A DNA stretch of 64,000 nt from Aerococcus sanguinicola (GTDB taxonomy: Bacteria > Bacillota > Bacilli > Lactobacillales > Aerococcaceae): the NCBI RefSeq assembly GCF_008726925.1, contig NZ_VYWO01000001.1:850954-914953 (forward strand), given 5' to 3'. This document shows positions 26,077 through 35,722 of the stretch, one piece after another; position 1 is the stretch's first letter; each line of letters begins with the position of its first letter. The notes below the pieces were generated by a model. It did not search any database and had not been told where the DNA came from. It saw only the letters and a program-made list of their open reading frames with translations. The position numbers were made by a program, and so were the translations under genes.

Positions 26077-28791
26077 TTAATAAAGGTTCTTGAAGTAGGT
26101 GTCTACGGCTTGTCCAATAGCCTTGACCATCTTTTGTTGGTAGGAAGGTGTTGCCACTTTCTGGAGTTCATTGTAGTTATCGATGAAGCCCAGTTCGATT
26201 AAGATCGCTGGAACCATGGTTTCACGGACCACAGCGAAGGTATTCCGTTTAACGCCACGGTTAATCGCACCTGTCGCATTAATCAGGTTGTCTTGGACGA
26301 GACCTGCAATATAGCGGCTATTGGTTAGCCGTTGGGCATCATTATGGTAGTTTCCATTAATGGTTGATGGATAACCTGTCGTGTACTCATAATAGAAGGT
26401 TTCAATCCCACTTTGGGCCCCATTGGCTGACGCGTTGTGGTGGATCGATAGGAAGAGGTCCGCGTTGGATTGGTTGGCATCAGCTGAACGGCCAGTCAAG
26501 GAGACAAATTGATCCCCAGTCCGGCTCAGAATCAGTTCATAACCCCGCTGACGCAAGTCCGTAGCCAATTGATTGGTAAAGTTAAGGTTCAAGTTCTTCT
26601 CTAAGTAGCCGTAAGCAGCTGCTCCTGTTTCTGCTCCACCGTGGCCGGCATCTAGATAGATCACTTTGCGGCCATCACGTGAACGTGCCAGGTCCATTGG
26701 CTTAGCAACAGCTTCTGGAATCCAGAGGCGTTGGCCAGAGTATAGGTTAGTGGCTGACACCTTATTATAGTTTTGCAGGGCTTCCACACTAATACCGAAG
26801 TCTCGGGCAATGGAATTTAGGGTGTCTCCATGTTGGACCGCATAGGCCACATCACGGACCTTAACCCCTTTGGAGCGACTTGGGCTTTGCTTAGCTTGCG
26901 GTGCTTGACGGGTCAAGGCGGCAGCGTCGATCCAGCCCTTAGTACCATCATTGAAGCGCACCTGAGCCCAGTCCGCCCGGTTCGTCGATACTTCCCTGTC
27001 TACATGAACCGCTTGGCCTTGGTAAGCCTTGGTTTGTTGGCGAGTCTTGATGGTTTGATAACCTGGAATCCCCCATGGCTTGGAGTCAACGGTGTGGTTG
27101 CCGTTCTTGATATAGGCAGTGTAGTTGACATCCTTCATAGGACTAGTATAGGTATCTTCCTTGCCGCGAACAAGTCCTGCCCGGTCGAACCAGCCGCTCG
27201 TGCCATCAGCTAGGGTAATGTAGGCCCAGTTGGCGCGGTTCGTTGACACTTCTTTCGTCACTTTGACGTATTCGCCTTGGTGGCCCTTCATTTGTTGGCG
27301 GCTTCTCAGAGTAGTGAACCCATCGATCCCCCATGGTTTAGAGTCGAGGGTGTGGTTACCTTGGACGATCGTTGCCATATAGTTGACGTCTTTTTCAGCT
27401 GTTGTATAGCGGTCTCCCTTTTGCTTAGGTTCTGGATTAGCTCCTGACTGGATGCCAGCCTTGTCGAACCAACCAGCTAAACCGTCAGCAAAGTTGATAT
27501 AGACCCAGTCAGCTCGTGTAGTTGAAACTTCCTTGGTCACTTTAACATCTTGGCCTTGGTAAGCCTTCATCTGAGCACGGCTGCGCAGGGTTTCGTAGCC
27601 TGGTGCCCCCCAAGGTTGGGAATCGAGGGTATGGTTGCCGTTCTTAATATGAGCGGTGTAGTTGACTTCCTTAACAGGGCTAGTGTAGGCATCGCCAGAG
27701 AAAGTAATCCCCTTACGGTCGATCCAGCCGGAAACAGAACCATCAACCGCTTCAATATGGAGCCAGTCCCCGCGAGTAGTCGATACCGCTTGGTCAATCT
27801 TGACCGCTTTATTGCGGTAATTTGGATACTGTTGGCGGGTCACTAGGGTCTGGTAGCCGTAAATCCCCCATGGTTTAGAATCGATGGTATGGCTCTTACC
27901 CGTAATCCGGCCGTATGCCTTAAGAGCTTCCGGTTCAGTCAGATACTTGTCCCCAGGCAATTTCTTAGAGAGGGCATTGCGGTCCACCCAGCCTGCTAGG
28001 CTATCTTGGAAGGTGACATAAGCCCAGTTAGCCCGTTCGGTAGAGACTAACTTGCTGACCGTCACCACTTCCCCTTGGCGGTCGTTTAAATTGGTCTTCA
28101 AGGTTTTGAAGCCAGCTGTCCCCCAAGGCAGGCTGTCTAAAGTATGGTTGCCATTAGCCAGGGTCATTTGCTCATTCACTTCTTTGACTGGGCTCGTGTA
28201 ACGTTCTCCCTTACGCAAGACACGGCGGTCGGTCCAACCTTCTTGGCCATCCGCAAAGGAAACCCGGATCCAGTCAGCCCGCTTGGTCGCTGCTTCCGCA
28301 TCTACCTTAGCCGCTTGTCCGTCGTAGGACTTGAGGTTGTTGAGGATGGTTTCAAAGCCTTGAACGCCCCAGGGCTTAGTATCTAGGGTGTGTTGGGTAC
28401 GAACGATGGTCCCATCATAAGACACCTTATGCGGTTCGGTTGTATAAGCCTCCCCTTTATTTGCCTCTTCTTTTTGAGGCTGGCTGTCTTCTTTAGAAAC
28501 TTCTGAAGTTTGGCTTGACTTGCCAATCACCAGTTCATCCCCTTGGTCCGTGTCCCCTGCGAAGTAGGTCGCTTGGACTTGATCTTGACCAGCGTTCACT
28601 TGTCCATCAGCTTGGTCAGTCGCTTGACTTGCTTCTACTGACGGAGTCTCTTCTGAGGCAGGTGCTTGGACTTCAAGGACCTTACCCTCTTCTTCCGTCG
28701 GCACTTCCTCCGCTTGAACATTTTGCGCCGTCACAACAAAGCTGGCCAGGGCCAGGTGTGAGGCTAGAAATAAATAGGATCTTTTCTTCAT
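26077..28791 (-). CDS. Cell-wall N-acetylmuramoyl-L-alanine amidase with GW and LysM modules
   Basis: This 904-aa exported protein begins with a signal peptide (MKKRSYLFLASHLALASFVV, cleavage likely after VQA at about residue 27), then an acidic low-complexity region to about 115. Six GW/SH3-like modules of about 85 residues follow; each has the core HT(L/V/I)D(S/T)xPWG and ends in GWxD. A LysM domain (VQHGDTLNSIARDFGISVEA) is near 655-700. The C-terminal amidase_3 domain has zinc ligands and catalytic residues in LDAGHGG, YLEKNLNLN, LSIHHNAS and ILIELGFIDN. GW modules usually bind teichoic acids, so the enzyme probably works at the septum or wall as an autolysin. Flanked by a hairpin-rich 3' region and a WalR-like box upstream. 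Confidence 0.93.
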   Translation of the reverse strand: MKKRSYLFLASHLALASFVVTAQNVQAEEVPTEEEGKVLEVQAPASEETPSVEASQATDQADGQVNAGQDQVQATYFAGDTDQGDELVIGKSSQTSEVSKEDSQPQKEEANKGEAYTTEPHKVSYDGTIVRTQHTLDTKPWGVQGFETILNNLKSYDGQAAKVDAEAATKRADWIRVSFADGQEGWTDRRVLRKGERYTSPVKEVNEQMTLANGNHTLDSLPWGTAGFKTLKTNLNDRQGEVVTVSKLVSTERANWAYVTFQDSLAGWVDRNALSKKLPGDKYLTEPEALKAYGRITGKSHTIDSKPWGIYGYQTLVTRQQYPNYRNKAVKIDQAVSTTRGDWLHIEAVDGSVSGWIDRKGITFSGDAYTSPVKEVNYTAHIKNGNHTLDSQPWGAPGYETLRSRAQMKAYQGQDVKVTKEVSTTRADWVYINFADGLAGWFDKAGIQSGANPEPKQKGDRYTTAEKDVNYMATIVQGNHTLDSKPWGIDGFTTLRSRQQMKGHQGEYVKVTKEVSTNRANWAYITLADGTSGWFDRAGLVRGKEDTYTSPMKDVNYTAYIKNGNHTVDSKPWGIPGYQTIKTRQQTKAYQGQAVHVDREVSTNRADWAQVRFNDGTKGWIDAAALTRQAPQAKQSPSRSKGVKVRDVAYAVQHGDTLNSIARDFGISVEALQNYNKVSATNLYSGQRLWIPEAVAKPMDLARSRDGRKVIYLDAGHGGAETGAAAYGYLEKNLNLNFTNQLATDLRQRGYELILSRTGDQFVSLTGRSADANQSNADLFLSIHHNASANGAQSGIETFYYEYTTGYPSTINGNYHNDAQRLTNSRYIAGLVQDNLINATGAINRGVKRNTFAVVRETMVPAILIELGFIDNYNELQKVATPSYQQKMVKAIGQAVDTYFKNLY

Positions 28792-28835
28792 ACCTTAACG
28801 CTCCTCATCACTTATTATTATTTTCACGTATATTT

Positions 28836-28841
28836 ATTATA
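28836..28841 (-). promoter_or_regulatory. -10 element of the amidase gene
   Basis: TATAAT lies 45 bases before the amidase ATG. The -35 position 17 bases away reads TCTGCA, a poor match, which suggests an activator-dependent promoter; see the WalR-like box just upstream. Confidence 0.5.
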
Positions 28842-28877
28842 TCGAATTCGTAGGAAGATGCAGATAATCTGGCGATT

Positions 28878-28894
28878 TGTTATCAAATTGTAAT
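28878..28894 (+). promoter_or_regulatory. WalR-like box
   Basis: TGTTAT-CAAAT-TGTAAT fits the published WalR (YycF) consensus of two TGTWAH half sites spaced by five bases. It lies about 14 bases upstream of the weak -35 of the wall amidase, in inverted orientation relative to that gene. WalRK controls autolysins in Firmicutes, so function and site agree; orientation lowers confidence. Confidence 0.5.
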
Positions 28895-29088
28895 CTTTTC
28901 TTGACAATGTAAAAAAGGGTTAAAATTCTTACCTGAAAGGCTCAAACTCCTTCTTTTTAAATAGTATATATATATATAACATTAATAATGTAGACAAATG
29001 AAAAGTATTTATGATAGCATGTTTACATGACTTAATAAAAATTTAAATCAAAGAGCTTTGTGCATTGAGGGCTCTAGAAGGGAAAGTT

Positions 29089-29955
29089 ATGGTATTTGAA
29101 GAAAAGATAATCAGCATTGAAAACTTGTCCAAGCATTTTAAAGATACAGTCGCTCTTGATGAGATTAGTTTTTCAATCAAAAAAGGTGAAATTTTAGGCT
29201 TTCTTGGGCCTTCTGGATCTGGTAAGACAACCACGATTAATATCCTGACCAAGCAACTAGCGCCTGACCAAGGGGATATCTATATCTTAGGTAAGTCAGT
29301 CAAGGATTTAAATTCAGAAGATTTCAAACATATCGGCATTATGAGTGATACCAGTGGCTACTATGAGAAACTTTCTTTATTGGATAATCTCAGAACTTAT
29401 GCGGATATCTTAAAGGCCGACTACGACTATGTTGATGCCCTGTTAAAAGAACTGGACCTTTACAAGGACCGTAATAAGCCGGCTGAAAAATTATCAACAG
29501 GGATGAAGAAGAGGATGTTGCTGATTCGAGCCATACTCAATAAGCCTGACTTACTTTTCTTAGATGAGCCCACCAGCGGCCTAGACCCTAGCACCTCACG
29601 AAAAGTCCACCGTTTGCTTGCTCGCCTAAAAGACCAAGGTACCAGCATCTTCTTTACCACCCATGACATGGATGAAGCGGAAAAGTTATGTGACAACTTA
29701 GTCTTATTAAACAAGGGGCAGATTGTTGAAGAGGGAGCCCCAGAAGATATCATTCTGGCACATACCACGGACCGCCAAGTGCGATTAACTTATGCCGATA
29801 AGTCCAGTCAACAATTGGCTTTCGATGACTATGATCCGGATTTGACCAAGCAGGACGTCGTCGCTATTCATTCATGTGAACCAACTCTCGAAGACATCTT
29901 TATTCAAGTGACAGGAGACTCTTTATATGATCAATACTATTTCATCTCTCATTAA
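29089..29955 (+). CDS. ABC transporter ATP-binding protein (ABC-2 exporter type)
   Basis: The 288-aa ATPase has Walker A GPSGSGKTTTINIL (about residues 42-55), the signature LSTGMKKRML, Walker B LLFLDEPTSGLDP and the switch histidine in TTHDMDEAE. Such NatA/BcrA-type ATPases drive export of drugs, peptides or ions with an ABC-2 permease. The ATG at 29089 follows AGAAGGGA and is better than an upstream TTG. The gene overlaps the permease by 29 bases. No regulator gene is adjacent; an AT-rich region with (TA) repeats and a short inverted repeat (ACATTAATAATGT) precedes it. Confidence 0.92.
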   Translation: MVFEEKIISIENLSKHFKDTVALDEISFSIKKGEILGFLGPSGSGKTTTINILTKQLAPDQGDIYILGKSVKDLNSEDFKHIGIMSDTSGYYEKLSLLDNLRTYADILKADYDYVDALLKELDLYKDRNKPAEKLSTGMKKRMLLIRAILNKPDLLFLDEPTSGLDPSTSRKVHRLLARLKDQGTSIFFTTHDMDEAEKLCDNLVLLNKGQIVEEGAPEDIILAHTTDRQVRLTYADKSSQQLAFDDYDPDLTKQDVVAIHSCEPTLEDIFIQVTGDSLYDQYYFISH

Positions 29956-30619
29956 ACTCAGATCAAAATTAATTGTTAAAACCCCAAATACACTTGTCCT
30001 TCTTCTAATGCCCCTCGGCTTTTCCCTCCTCTATAATGAAATGTTAAATAATGGAGAAAATAGCAGTCAAATCCTTTTTATAAGCCTAGCTTTTACTTTT
30101 GGTTTCTCTATCGGGACCTTGATCACCTCTACAATCGGTGAAGAAAAAGAGAAGAATAGTTTGCGCTCGCTGCGGTTAATTGGTGTCAAGAGTATGGAAT
30201 ACATATTAGCTACTGTTTTCTATCCCATTGTAATCACTCTTTTAGCAATTATCTTCTACCCCATTTTAGTTGACGGCTGTGCCTTAACTGATATGTCTTC
30301 CAATTACTTCATCATCAGTACTCTAACGGGCCTAGCCTGTATCTTGTTCTATTTCCTGATTGCTTGGCTATCATCAACCCAGTCCCAAGGGCAGATTAAC
30401 AGTATCTTAGCCATGGTTTTGATTACCTTAGTCCCCATGTTCGCCCAGATGAATGAGACTTTCCAAAGCATCAATAAATATTCCTTCATGGATGCTTTGA
30501 CCCAGCTCTTGTCCGATCAAAATCAAGTTGAAATCACCGACCAGCCTTTCATTATCTTAAGTCTTTGGATTATTGTCCTTTTCGTCGCCAATATTCTCTT
30601 TTACAGGAGAAAAGCTTAA
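29927..30619 (+). CDS. ABC-2 type permease subunit
   Basis: This 230-aa integral membrane protein has about six hydrophobic segments (for example TLVLLLMPLGFSLLY, ILFISLAFTFGFSIGTLITS, FIILSLWIIVLFVANILF) and an amphipathic cytosolic loop EEKEKNSLRSLRLIGVKSME typical of ABC-2 permeases. It begins within the 3' end of the ATPase gene, so translation is coupled. Substrate is unknown. Confidence 0.88.
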   Translation: MINTISSLIKLRSKLIVKTPNTLVLLLMPLGFSLLYNEMLNNGENSSQILFISLAFTFGFSIGTLITSTIGEEKEKNSLRSLRLIGVKSMEYILATVFYPIVITLLAIIFYPILVDGCALTDMSSNYFIISTLTGLACILFYFLIAWLSSTQSQGQINSILAMVLITLVPMFAQMNETFQSINKYSFMDALTQLLSDQNQVEITDQPFIILSLWIIVLFVANILFYRRKA

Positions 30620-30644
30620 TACATGTGCCAGATTTAGAGCATTA

Positions 30645-30683
30645 AAAAAGATCAGCCCCATTTTTGGGTGGCTGATCTTTTTT
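30645..30683. terminator. Bidirectional terminator between the ABC permease and lysS
   Basis: AAAAAGATCAGCC and GGCTGATCTTTTT form a 13-bp stem with A- and T-runs on both sides, serving the ABC genes on plus and lysS on minus. Confidence 0.92.
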
Positions 30684-30695
30684 ATCGCACATCAA

Positions 30696-32282
<1,587 letters not shown>

Positions 32283-32292
32283 CTATTTAGCT

Positions 32293-33288
32293 TTAACGCC
32301 CTTCTTTTGCTTGGCGTGCTAGGACCTGGTCTTGGAACTGGCTAAGTAAGCCAACCACTTCATCATAGCTATCCGCCTGGGTACAGGCCAACTTGACCTT
32401 GGACGCCCGCGAGATGCCTTTGAGGTAGTAGCTCACCAGGCCCCGGAATTCTTTGACCCCAATGACTTCACCCTTGAGGTCAACCAAGCGCCGCAAGTGG
32501 TCCAGGGCCTCATCAATCCGTTCAGACCCCTTCTTCTCTGGCAAGAGTTCACCTGTTTCCAAGTAGTGGACCATGCGCTGGATGATAAAAGGATCACCCA
32601 AGCAAGCCCGGCCGACCATAACCCCATCGACCCCATAGTTATCCAGGGCCGCCTTGGCTTCTTCAGGAGTCCGGATATCGCCATTCCCATAGAAAGGCAC
32701 GCTTAAGACCTGGGCCACTTCGCCGATAATATCCCAGTCGGCATGGCCCCGGTACATCTGTTCGCGGGTCCGTCCGTGCATGGCGATCATTGAGACGCCC
32801 GCTTCCTGGGCAGCCTGGGCATTCTCTTTAGCCAGGATATGGTCTCCATCCCAGCCTGTCCGCATCTTCACGGAAACAGGCAGGTCCACAGCATTAACGA
32901 CAGCTTTAATCCGGCGGTGGACTTCTTCAGGGTCTAAGAGACAGCGGGCCCCAGCATCGGTCTTAACGACCTTATTAACGGGGCAGCCCATATTAATGTC
33001 AATAATGGCAGCCTTGGTATGGTCTTGAACGAAGCGGGCGGCTTCAGCCAAAGACTCTTCTGACCCGCCGAAGATTTGGACGGAGAGGGGCCACTCACTC
33101 TCTTCGATATGGAGCATGGACAAGGTCTTCTTATTGCGGTAATGAATCCCCTGGTCGGAGATCATCTCGCAGACCACTAAGCCTGCCCCCATCTCCTTAA
33201 CCATCACCCGGAAGGCAGCATTGGAGATACCCGCCATGGGGGCAACGGCGATGGGGTTGGCAATGTCAATATTTCCTATTTTTATCAT
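32293..33288 (-). CDS. dusB: tRNA-dihydrouridine synthase
   Basis: DusB (331 aa) is an FMN enzyme that reduces uridines in the tRNA D loop with NADPH. The TIM-barrel family motifs VAPMAGISNAAFRVM (residues 14-28), DINMGCPVNKVVKTDAGA (with the catalytic cysteine), VKMRTGWD, MHGRTREQMYRGHADW and GNGDIRTPEE are all intact. Neighbourhood hslO..dusB-lysS is conserved in Firmicutes. Confidence 0.96.
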   Translation of the reverse strand: MIKIGNIDIANPIAVAPMAGISNAAFRVMVKEMGAGLVVCEMISDQGIHYRNKKTLSMLHIEESEWPLSVQIFGGSEESLAEAARFVQDHTKAAIIDINMGCPVNKVVKTDAGARCLLDPEEVHRRIKAVVNAVDLPVSVKMRTGWDGDHILAKENAQAAQEAGVSMIAMHGRTREQMYRGHADWDIIGEVAQVLSVPFYGNGDIRTPEEAKAALDNYGVDGVMVGRACLGDPFIIQRMVHYLETGELLPEKKGSERIDEALDHLRRLVDLKGEVIGVKEFRGLVSYYLKGISRASKVKLACTQADSYDEVVGLLSQFQDQVLARQAKEGR

Positions 33289-33323
33289 AGCGTCACCTTT
33301 TCTTGTTTGATTCCTGCGTGCAA

Positions 33324-33348
33324 AGAAGCCGGGAGTATCCCAGCTTCT
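33324..33348 (-). other. Hairpin between the cysK-like gene and dusB
   Basis: AGAAGC..GGG..CCC..GCTTCT forms a stem in the 74-base gap; on the minus strand only TTTG follows. It may be a partial terminator that reduces dusB-lysS expression relative to hslO, or a processing site. Confidence 0.4.
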
Positions 33349-33362
33349 GCTTCATTTTTTAT

Positions 33363-34259
33363 TTATCGGGCATCGAAACGAGCTGTTACAGAAACAACCA
33401 CTTGCCGGTCCTGGCCTAAACGTTCAGCTAAAGCAATAGCTCCAGCAACCGCTGCGCCGCTCCCAGAATCAACCAAGAGGCCTTCGTTGATGGCGAGTGC
33501 CCGCTGGCAATGCAGGGCCTTGAGCTCATCCACCACAATGACTTGGTCGAAACAAGCCCGGTCCAGGCTGGCGGGAATAAAGCCATAACCGATACCCGAT
33601 AAGTGGTGTTGGCCGGCACTTTCACCGGATAGGACAGCAGCTTGAGCCGGTTCGACGGCATAGATGCCAACGCCTTCTTCCTGGTCACGGAGGGCCTGGG
33701 CCACTCCAGTTAGGGTCCCACCCGTACCAACCCCTGCCACAAAGGCATCGGGCACTCGACCCAGAGCTTCGATAATCTCAGGACCAGTCGTCACCGCATG
33801 GATACTCGGATTGGCTAAGTCAGAGAAGGGGTCCAAGAAAGGCAGGTCGTGGGACAAGGCGTAAGTCTTAGCCGCTTCGATCTGGTCTGTGAAGCTCAGC
33901 TGGTCATCCAGGTCTTCAACCTGAGCCCCCAGCGCCCGCATTTTATCTGCAAGCTCTGAGCACCAAGCCTGGCTGCGAAAGATCACGGCATCGAAGCCAC
34001 GGACTGCTGCCAAACTCGCTAGACTAAGGCCAAAATACCCATCATCGATTCCCACAAAGGCCCGCTTCTCATTAAAGGCTCCCTCTGCTTCCTTGACCTC
34101 CAGCATGTTTAAGGCTGCCCGGTCACGGCCACTACCAGTCAAGTTACGGTTCTCCAGTTTAAGATAGACATCGGCTGCACGATAGGGGGTTGATCGTTGC
34201 AATTTAACTAAGGGCGTTCCCGTAATCAATTGACTCAAATCTTTAGCTACAGCTGGCAT
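33363..34259 (-). CDS. CysK/cystathionine beta-synthase family pseudoenzyme
   Basis: The 298-aa protein aligns along its whole length with O-acetylserine sulfhydrylase (ITGTPLVKL at 12-20, VYLKLENRN at 31-39, VTTGPEI, GVGTGGTLTG, YAVEPAQAAVLSGE, SGSGAA). Two catalytic elements are lost. The PLP-binding lysine of SxKDR is Arg45 (TGSGRDR), and the substrate loop TSGNTG reads DDGYFG (72-77). The phosphate-binding GTGGT remains. The C-terminal end after VVSVTARF is short. A normal PLP aldimine cannot form, so a regulatory or scaffolding role is more likely. Start ATG at 34259 has GGAGG five bases upstream. cysK next to hslO is a known Firmicutes arrangement, so this looks like the ancestral copy turned pseudoenzyme, with an intact frame. 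Confidence 0.85.
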   Translation of the reverse strand: MPAVAKDLSQLITGTPLVKLQRSTPYRAADVYLKLENRNLTGSGRDRAALNMLEVKEAEGAFNEKRAFVGIDDGYFGLSLASLAAVRGFDAVIFRSQAWCSELADKMRALGAQVEDLDDQLSFTDQIEAAKTYALSHDLPFLDPFSDLANPSIHAVTTGPEIIEALGRVPDAFVAGVGTGGTLTGVAQALRDQEEGVGIYAVEPAQAAVLSGESAGQHHLSGIGYGFIPASLDRACFDQVIVVDELKALHCQRALAINEGLLVDSGSGAAVAGAIALAERLGQDRQVVVSVTARFDAR

Positions 34260-34273
34260 GCTCTCCTCCACTT

Positions 34274-35155
34274 CTAGGCACCTGCCTGTGCCGCGATCTC
34301 TCTCAATTCATCTGCCGTAAAGTGATAGGTCGAATTGCAGAAGTGGCAGACCGTTTCTGCGCCCCCATCTTCTTCAATAATAGTCTCTAATTCTTGACTG
34401 CCGATAGCGGCTAGCCCTTGGGCGAAGCGCTCTTTTGAGCAATCACATCTAAAGCTGACCGCTTCCTGGCTCAAAATCTTGGCCTGGTCTTGACCTACTA
34501 AACGGTAGATCATGTCTTCAGGCGTCAAGCCCTGGCTGAGTAAATCCGTCACTTGGGGCATATCGGCGATACTGGCTTCTAGCTGGCTGATCACCTCATC
34601 AGAACAGCCCGGCATCACTTGGATCATCCAGCCTCCAGCACAAGCAATCGATTCATCGGGATTCACTAAAACTCCCAGGGCAACAGCAGAAGGAACTTGT
34701 TCAGAAACCGTTAAATAATAGGTGAAGTCTTCTGCAATCTCACCTGAAACCAGAGGCACTTGACCTTGGAAGGGTTCCTTAAGCCCTAAGTCTTTAATCA
34801 CAGAGAAGCTTCCCTCTGTCCCTACTGCGCCGCGAACATCAATCTTTCCTTGGGCATTGGAATCGAGGCTGACATGGGGCTGGTCGATATAGCCCTTGAC
34901 ATGGCCTTGGCCATCTGCAGAAACCACAATCTTACCTGCTGGGCCATTCCCTGCAATTTGTACGGTCATCTTGGCATCATCTTTAATATCAGCCGCTAAG
35001 AGAAGGGTCCCCGCTAAGGTCCGTCCTAGGGCAGCACTTGAAGCGCTCCAAGAGTCGTGCTTGCTTTGGGCTGTAGCCACCACTTGGCTAGCATCAACTG
35101 CCCGTAGGCGGATTTGCCCATCGAAGGCGGTTGCTTTAACTAATTGATCTGTCAC
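34274..35155 (-). CDS. hslO: Redox-regulated chaperone Hsp33
   Basis: Hsp33 (293 aa) is a holdase activated by oxidation and heat. The C-terminal zinc switch has CDCSKERF (CxC) and VCHFCNSTY (CxxC), all four cysteines present. The N-terminal domain has the family pattern ALGRTLAGTLLLAADIKDDA. The start is GTG at 35155 with AAGGA about nine bases upstream. It follows the structured intergenic region after ftsH. Confidence 0.96.
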   Translation of the reverse strand: MTDQLVKATAFDGQIRLRAVDASQVVATAQSKHDSWSASSAALGRTLAGTLLLAADIKDDAKMTVQIAGNGPAGKIVVSADGQGHVKGYIDQPHVSLDSNAQGKIDVRGAVGTEGSFSVIKDLGLKEPFQGQVPLVSGEIAEDFTYYLTVSEQVPSAVALGVLVNPDESIACAGGWMIQVMPGCSDEVISQLEASIADMPQVTDLLSQGLTPEDMIYRLVGQDQAKILSQEAVSFRCDCSKERFAQGLAAIGSQELETIIEEDGGAETVCHFCNSTYHFTADELREIAAQAGA

Positions 35156-35350
35156 TTCTTCACGTCCTTTTTTATCTTTTCTTACAGATTACGTTGTTTT
35201 CTTGTCCTTGCCAAATAATTTGCTTCAAAATCTATCCCAAGCTCCTATCCTCGGCCGAGTTTTCGACTAAATATTTTCTACATATTATGAAGACTAGTTA
35301 TTAATTAAAGAATTAATCATATATCAGCTTGTTTTGAGCAGGAGTGGAGC
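35156..35350. other. AT-rich spacer upstream of hslO
   Basis: No coding sequence is seen. The stretch 35265-35335 is AT-rich and could hold a promoter for the folded element on the plus strand or for hslO on the minus strand, but no convincing -35/-10 pair stands out on either strand. Confidence 0.4.
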
Positions 35351-35614
35351 TTTGAATTTGGACCTTAGTCACGAAAAAGCAAGATTCAGGGTGAGAGGGC
35401 TGGCGCTTAGCTTTCCTTCACTGGAGCAAGTCACCAAAGCAGTCTGCAAGACTGCGACGGAGACTTGTGAAGTGACAGGAAAGCTGCCAGGCCGAACCCG
35501 ACTAAGATGTGAATTAGGGATAGTAGGCGCTAGCCGTACTAGCCCTTTGAAGCTCGCTAGGTGAGGGACCTTGGCCCGAACCGGTGCCGTGACTTTTTAA
35601 GGCCCAAATTCAAA
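35351..35614 (+). ncRNA. Candidate structured RNA, family not recognised
   Basis: The ends of this roughly 264-base region pair over a long distance: TTTGAATTTGG (35351-35361) with CCAAATTCAAA (35604-35614), CCTTA (35363-35367) with TAAGG (35598-35602), GTCACG (35368-35373) with CGTGAC (35588-35593), about 22 bp in all. An internal arm at 35409-35485 has AGCTTTCCT/AGGAAAGCT, TCACT/AGTGA, CAAGTC/GACTTG and GCAGTC/GACTGC with loop TGCAA and purine-rich internal loops. AGGGCTGG (35396-35403) can pair with CTAGCCCT (35539-35546). Unpaired parts are purine-rich on the plus strand, which is why I prefer plus; strand is uncertain. Motifs of RNase P, tmRNA, SRP RNA, T-box and common riboswitches were not found. 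GC content is higher than in the flanks. Confidence 0.6.
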
Positions 35615-35660
35615 AGTGCAACGGATGCTCACCAATACGATTTAATTATATAAGTAAATT

Positions 35661-35700
35661 AAAAAGCAGAAAAGCAGGGCGCCGGAGAGCTCCCTGCTTA
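35661..35700 (-). terminator. Terminator of ftsH
   Basis: On the minus strand AAGCAGGG...CCCTGCTT is followed by TTCTGCTTTTT. It is about 25 bases after the ftsH stop and separates ftsH from the structured RNA region and hslO. Confidence 0.85.
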
Positions 35701-35722
35701 ATCTCCCAATCCGTGATGAGAC

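Noticed and set aside
28961..29060. Operator of a regulator for the ABC exporter (ACATTAATAATGT and TA repeats)
   Set aside because: The inverted repeat is short and low complexity, and no regulator gene lies nearby; I mention it only in the ABC gene entry.
35351..35614. RNase P RNA, tmRNA, SRP RNA, T-box or riboswitch
   Set aside because: The region lacks GAGGAAAGTCC (RNase P), the TTCGAC tmRNA end and tag, the SRP GGAAG tetraloop block, the T-box GGTGGNACCGCG and the cobalamin, SAM, FMN and lysine conserved cores on both strands. It is reported only as an unrecognised structured RNA.
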